A stretch of DNA of 64,000 nucleotides from Phaeosaccion multiseriatum (lineage: Eukaryota > Ochrophyta, other classes): the NCBI GenBank assembly GCA_965112735.1, contig OZ218955.1:310001-374000 (forward strand), read 5' to 3'. Position 1 is the first letter of the stretch, and every line of letters begins with the position of its first letter. The notes beneath the pieces were generated by a model. The model saw nothing but the letters and a program-made list of their open reading frames with translations. It did no database searches and was not told the origin of the DNA. Both the position numbers and the translations under genes were made by a program. Shown piece after piece: positions 60,770 to 64,000 of the stretch.

Positions 60770-61912
60770 ATGTATGGGTTATCCCTGTCCATCGACACAG
60801 ACTTGAGGCACAAAATTGAGGAGGGAAGGGTTGTTGGGCATGAGGATGGCAAATCCAAGGAAGTGGTCGCTGGGCATGAGTATGGAAGAACCCCTTCCGC
60901 GGGATCTGAACAAGATAGTGATGCTGAACATGGTGAGGAAGGAGGGCCTACGGTATTCAATGGAGGCGTGAACCAGGCGCTGTTTGCAGTTTGCCACGAG
61001 GCCTTGACGAAACCCGAGCTGCTCCGTGTCGTGTTGGAGTACGTGGGTGGCGGGGACTTCCTCTTTGTGGCTGCTACGAGTAAGGAGTGGGGGGTCCAGT
61101 ATGGCCATTTGTACCCAGGCTTAAAAAAGACAAATTGTTCTTCGGTGGTCAGCTCTGTTGAGTGCGTGAGATGGGCGACGAGTCAGGGCCTCGAGCTATG
61201 TGTGGAGGTCTTTAGGGCCGCTGCTAGGCACGGAGATGTCAAAGTGTGTAAGGCCCTCCACGGCGCAAAGTGTCCATGGGATGAAAGCGTGTGTCGTGGA
61301 ACGACAGAGAATGAGAAGCATGGCTTACGTGTCCTCCGCTGGCTGCGATCCGAACATCTCCCCAAGAAGGAGAGGTGCCCAGGGATAGAAGAAATGTGTG
61401 GATGGGCTGGATATATGGGGAGGCTGGACATCGTCAAGTGGCTGCTTTCAGAAGAGGGGAATCCTTGTCCTCCGATCGATAGCCTCAGTTGGCAATACGC
61501 CTGTGCAGGCGGAAGCGTCGAGGTCGTTGAGTATCTGCTCAATCATGCTCCCACGAGAGCGTTGCTGGAGGAGAATGAAGATAGGCGCTGGCGACATGGG
61601 GCTGGGTGCGCTGCTGTAAATGGTCACATTGGGGTGCTGCAGCTCCTCCACGCCAATGCCCGCCACCTCTGCGATTGGGACGCGTGGGTCTGTAGGAATG
61701 CAGTCATGAGGGCAAGGAGTCTCGCAACGCTCAAGTGGCTCCGATCGGAGGAAGTGCTCTGTGGGTGGGACGAAAAGTCGTGCCCACAGGTCATCAGGGA
61801 CCAGCGGCTGTACACCCTGCACTTTGCAGAGTGGCATATCGATCCCCAAACCTTTGAGGAGATTAAGCAGTGGGTACACACCAATGGACATCCCTGCCAC
61901 TGCCAAGACTGA
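60770..61912 (+). CDS. Intronless ankyrin-repeat, F-box-like protein
   Basis: A single uninterrupted frame of 380 residues from the first in-frame ATG (MYGLSLSIDTD). After an acidic N-terminus, residues near ELLRVVLEYVGGGDFLFVAA then TSKEWG resemble the F-box/'L..v..yl' segment that opens many algal and giant-virus ankyrin proteins. Repeats follow: GDVKVCKALHGAKCPWDESV, GRLDIVKWLLSEEGNPCPP, GSVEVVEYLLNHAP, GHIGVLQLLHANARHLCDWD and SLATLKWLRSEEVLCGWDEK. The recurrent C-x-WD signature is typical of that repeat family. Its intronless structure contrasts with every neighbour, so retroposition or lateral origin is possible. Likely a protein-interaction adaptor; partner unknown. Confidence 0.75.
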   Translation: MYGLSLSIDTDLRHKIEEGRVVGHEDGKSKEVVAGHEYGRTPSAGSEQDSDAEHGEEGGPTVFNGGVNQALFAVCHEALTKPELLRVVLEYVGGGDFLFVAATSKEWGVQYGHLYPGLKKTNCSSVVSSVECVRWATSQGLELCVEVFRAAARHGDVKVCKALHGAKCPWDESVCRGTTENEKHGLRVLRWLRSEHLPKKERCPGIEEMCGWAGYMGRLDIVKWLLSEEGNPCPPIDSLSWQYACAGGSVEVVEYLLNHAPTRALLEENEDRRWRHGAGCAAVNGHIGVLQLLHANARHLCDWDAWVCRNAVMRARSLATLKWLRSEEVLCGWDEKSCPQVIRDQRLYTLHFAEWHIDPQTFEEIKQWVHTNGHPCHCQD

Positions 61913-62495
61913 AGAGAAGTGAGATCGGGCTGAGGATCGGAATGAAGAAGAAGACGCACCGGTGGAGGATGGCATCCTACAGCTGCTCCTGCTTCTCCTG
62001 TGACATTGGCACGTGAGATAAACTACAGCACAGATGGACAGACTCACACATTCACAGCAAGGGGGAAGTATGCTGCGCTTCCAAGTAAACAACCGTCTAG
62101 TTTTTCAATTCAATGGAAGGGAATTAATCGAGGGCAATGGTACCCAGAGGGTGTGAGTCTCCTCGGCAGGGAAGCTTCGCCAGGGCCCCTGTATAATGAT
62201 GTTCTCTCCCCCTCGCCCTGCGACCCCCCCCCTCCACCCTCGCCCTCCTCCAACCCTCTCCCCCCTCTCCCTTCTCCTCCACTCGGGAAATCCACCTCCC
62301 CCCTCCTCCTCTTCCTACCGCTCCTCATGTTCCTCCTCCTCCTCCTCCTCCTCCTCCTCCTCCTCCTCCTCCCCCTGCTCCTCCTCCTCCTCCTCCTCCT
62401 CCTGCTCCTCCTCCTGCTGCTGCTGCTGCTCTCCCTCCCCATCCACTGCCATCCTCCTCCTCCCCGGTCTCCCGCCCTCCACAGCCCCGCCCAAA
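61913..62495. other. Intergenic stretch between ankyrin and PP2C genes
   Basis: Short convergent interval. It contains a (CTC)n/(CTG)n tract at 62330-62430 and a family-B motif near 62440. No further exon of the PP2C-cNMP gene (for example a kinase domain) could be found on the minus strand here. Confidence 0.6.
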
Positions 62496-64000
62496 CTACC
62501 CCCCCCCCGCGGTGACGGCGTTGAGATCTGCGGCCTTGACGGTCATCAAGCGCGTCGCTCCCTTCGCTACAAAGTCCATCTCGAACGGTTTCTCCTCCCC
62601 CGTAATGGCCCACTGCGCAATCACGCTCTTGGGCCCGAGCTTGGGTACAATCTCCCCCGCCACAACAATGTACATTCGGTCTGGAGTCTCCCCCGACCGG
62701 CCCAAGAAGGCCCCATCCTCCAGCTTGACCTCCTCCATTCGATCGGCAAGGTCTCCCATCTCAAGCGGGGTGAGTGCTTTGGTCTCCGGGGTGTGCCGAA
62801 GCGCTTTGAGCACCACCTCTCTGAGGATGCCCATGGCGATACAATGCCGGAAGGAGGAGCGATCGAGTGTCCAAAGGAAGCCCGTGGAGGTGCACTTGAT
62901 CGTCGCTGTCCGGGGCTCTCCGTACATCAGGGCGAGCTCTCCGAAACAGGACCCACTGGCGCTTATATCACCAACGCGCTTATCTTTCCCCTTGGCATCT
63001 GCCACGGACACCACGTACCCGCCTGCACCCACCATGTAAAACTTGTCTCCATCATCCTTCTCTTTGATAACGATGTCCCCCGGCTCCACCTCCTCCTTAT
63101 TCATGGCGTGGATGATAAGGTCGAGCTGTGTCTCGCTCAGCTTGGCGAAGAGAGGGAGGGCCTTCAGGCACCGTGCCATCACCTCCTTCTCCTCCGCCGT
63201 CTTGACGCTCCCCATGGTGTTGGTGAGCGAAGCGGTGGCGTTGGCACCTCCTAGCTCCCCGTCCTGCTCATTGCCTAGCAGACGCCTCTGTGCGTCGTTG
63301 CCGAAGTGCCTTCGCACGGGGCGCATGCCGACCGTCTCAATGCCCTCCGGACTGACCATACTGATCTTCTTGCTTATTCTCCTCGTATGGGCCGACGCCG
63401 CAGATTCTTCCCCGCTGCCGGTCTTTCCTCCTTCGCCGCCTGCTTCGGCTCCTCTTCCTTCTCCTTCTCCTCCTCGTGGTCCTTCCGTAAAGTTCTCTAC
63501 GAAAAGAATGATGATTGTGATGTCGTCTGTGCGGGTCTCGTACTGCAGCCACAAGCGAAAGCTCTCCTGCACCACGTGTCGAGCGGCTTCCAGAGGGTCC
63601 TCATATCTATCGCACACGCGCACACGCATACACACACACAAAGAAGAAGAAGAAGAAAAGAGAGGGGGAGGGGGGGGGGAGTTCATGTTAAGGTGGGAGA
63701 CAGCACAGGACAAGAGTGGCACGAAGAGGTCGAGAGCCCAGAGCCTAGAGCCCACTCGTCCATGGGAAGGGACCAGCGCGAGAGACCCAAGTCTGGCGCT
63801 CCTCCCTCCCTCCCTCCCTCCCTCCCTTCCTCCCTCTTTGTCTCCAATTCACTCACCTGTCGATGACCTCCATGACCTGCTTGGACGTCATAAACTCCCA
63901 CACGCCATCCGAGGCCACCACGATGAACCTGTCGTCCTTGGTTAGCCTACGACACACCTGCTCTGGATCGGGGCAGACCCCCACCGACTTTGCCACATTA
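62496..64000 (-). CDS. PP2C phosphatase fused to cyclic-nucleotide-binding domains, 3' part
   Basis: Partial: the 5' part lies beyond the right edge. Minus-strand exons 64000-63857 and 63606-62496 join in phase. The first gives RLTKDDRFIVVASDGVWEFM, the C-terminal ASDG..W motif of PP2C. After the intron, YEDPLEAARHVVQESFRLWL and RTDDITIIILFV complete the phosphatase. A linker leads to a cNMP-binding domain (LPLFAKLSETQLDLIIHAMN, GDKFYMVGAGGY, phosphate cassette FGELALMYGEPRTATI), then a second, degenerate one (LADRMEEVKLEDGAFLGRSG, MYIVVAGEI) lacking a clear cassette. The frame ends VTAGGG and a stop. Plants and algae have PP2C-cNMP-kinase fusions; no kinase segment is visible here. Confidence 0.8.

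Noticed and set aside
60770-61912. Calling the ankyrin gene an integrated viral fragment
   Set aside because: No other viral hallmark gene lies nearby and similar proteins are widespread in algal genomes.
62966-62980. TATCACCAACGCG in the cNMP-binding gene as a motif-A copy
   Set aside because: It falls in the conserved VGDIS strand of the cNMP domain on the minus strand and only partly matches the core.

Overview
The window is nuclear DNA from a eukaryote. It is GC-rich apart from one A/T island, and its genes carry many short GT-AG introns and large amounts of simple-sequence repeat. The gene content points to a photosynthetic protist with a motile stage: a plant-type phytoene desaturase with a secretory-like leader, the flagellar protein IFT46, a transaldolase with a presequence, and a PP2C plus cyclic-nucleotide-binding fusion. 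An ochrophyte (stramenopile) alga is my best guess. That is inference; nothing here fixes the species.

Layout. Positions 405-40071 (+) hold one giant gene. I traced about 36 exons whose splice phases join, except for one frame break near 21.93-22.01 kb. It encodes a HECT-type E3 ubiquitin ligase of roughly 10,000 residues with three SPRY-like domains, a laminin-G/concanavalin-like domain, four UBA-like domains, six discoidin (F5/8C-like) domains, a CUB-like domain and a C-terminal HECT domain. Next come a secretory SAM-dependent methyltransferase-like gene (40904-44832, +), a protein with two PARP-type zinc fingers (45222-47899, -), transaldolase (47974-50688, +), phytoene desaturase (52092-57186, -), IFT46 (57560-60164, +), an intronless ankyrin/F-box-like protein (60770-61912, +) and the 3' part of a PP2C-cNMP-binding protein (62496 to the right edge, -).

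Two gene pairs are divergent. The zinc-finger/transaldolase pair has only 74 bp between start codons; the PDS/IFT46 pair has 373 bp. Convergent 3' ends meet at 44.8-45.2, 50.7-52.1 and 61.9-62.5 kb. The genes do not form one pathway; they look like an ordinary nuclear neighbourhood dominated by the giant ligase.

The most unusual signal is a set of short dispersed motifs found in both orientations. Family A has the core CAGCAGTTGGTGATACAGCA (reverse complement contains TATCACCAACTGCTG), with about 35 copies. It is mostly exonic, where it is read in several frames as AVGDTA, QLVIQ, AVSPTA or YHQLL. In two unrelated genes a variant ending in CTGCTCAG supplies the intron 3' splice site. Further families are GATGGCAGTGGATGG, TGTCAGGACA and AAACTGAAACTG. 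Splice-site-derived microsatellites, such as donors expanded into (TGAG)n, are also prominent. All coordinates and domain calls come from reading the sequence by eye; no searches were run.
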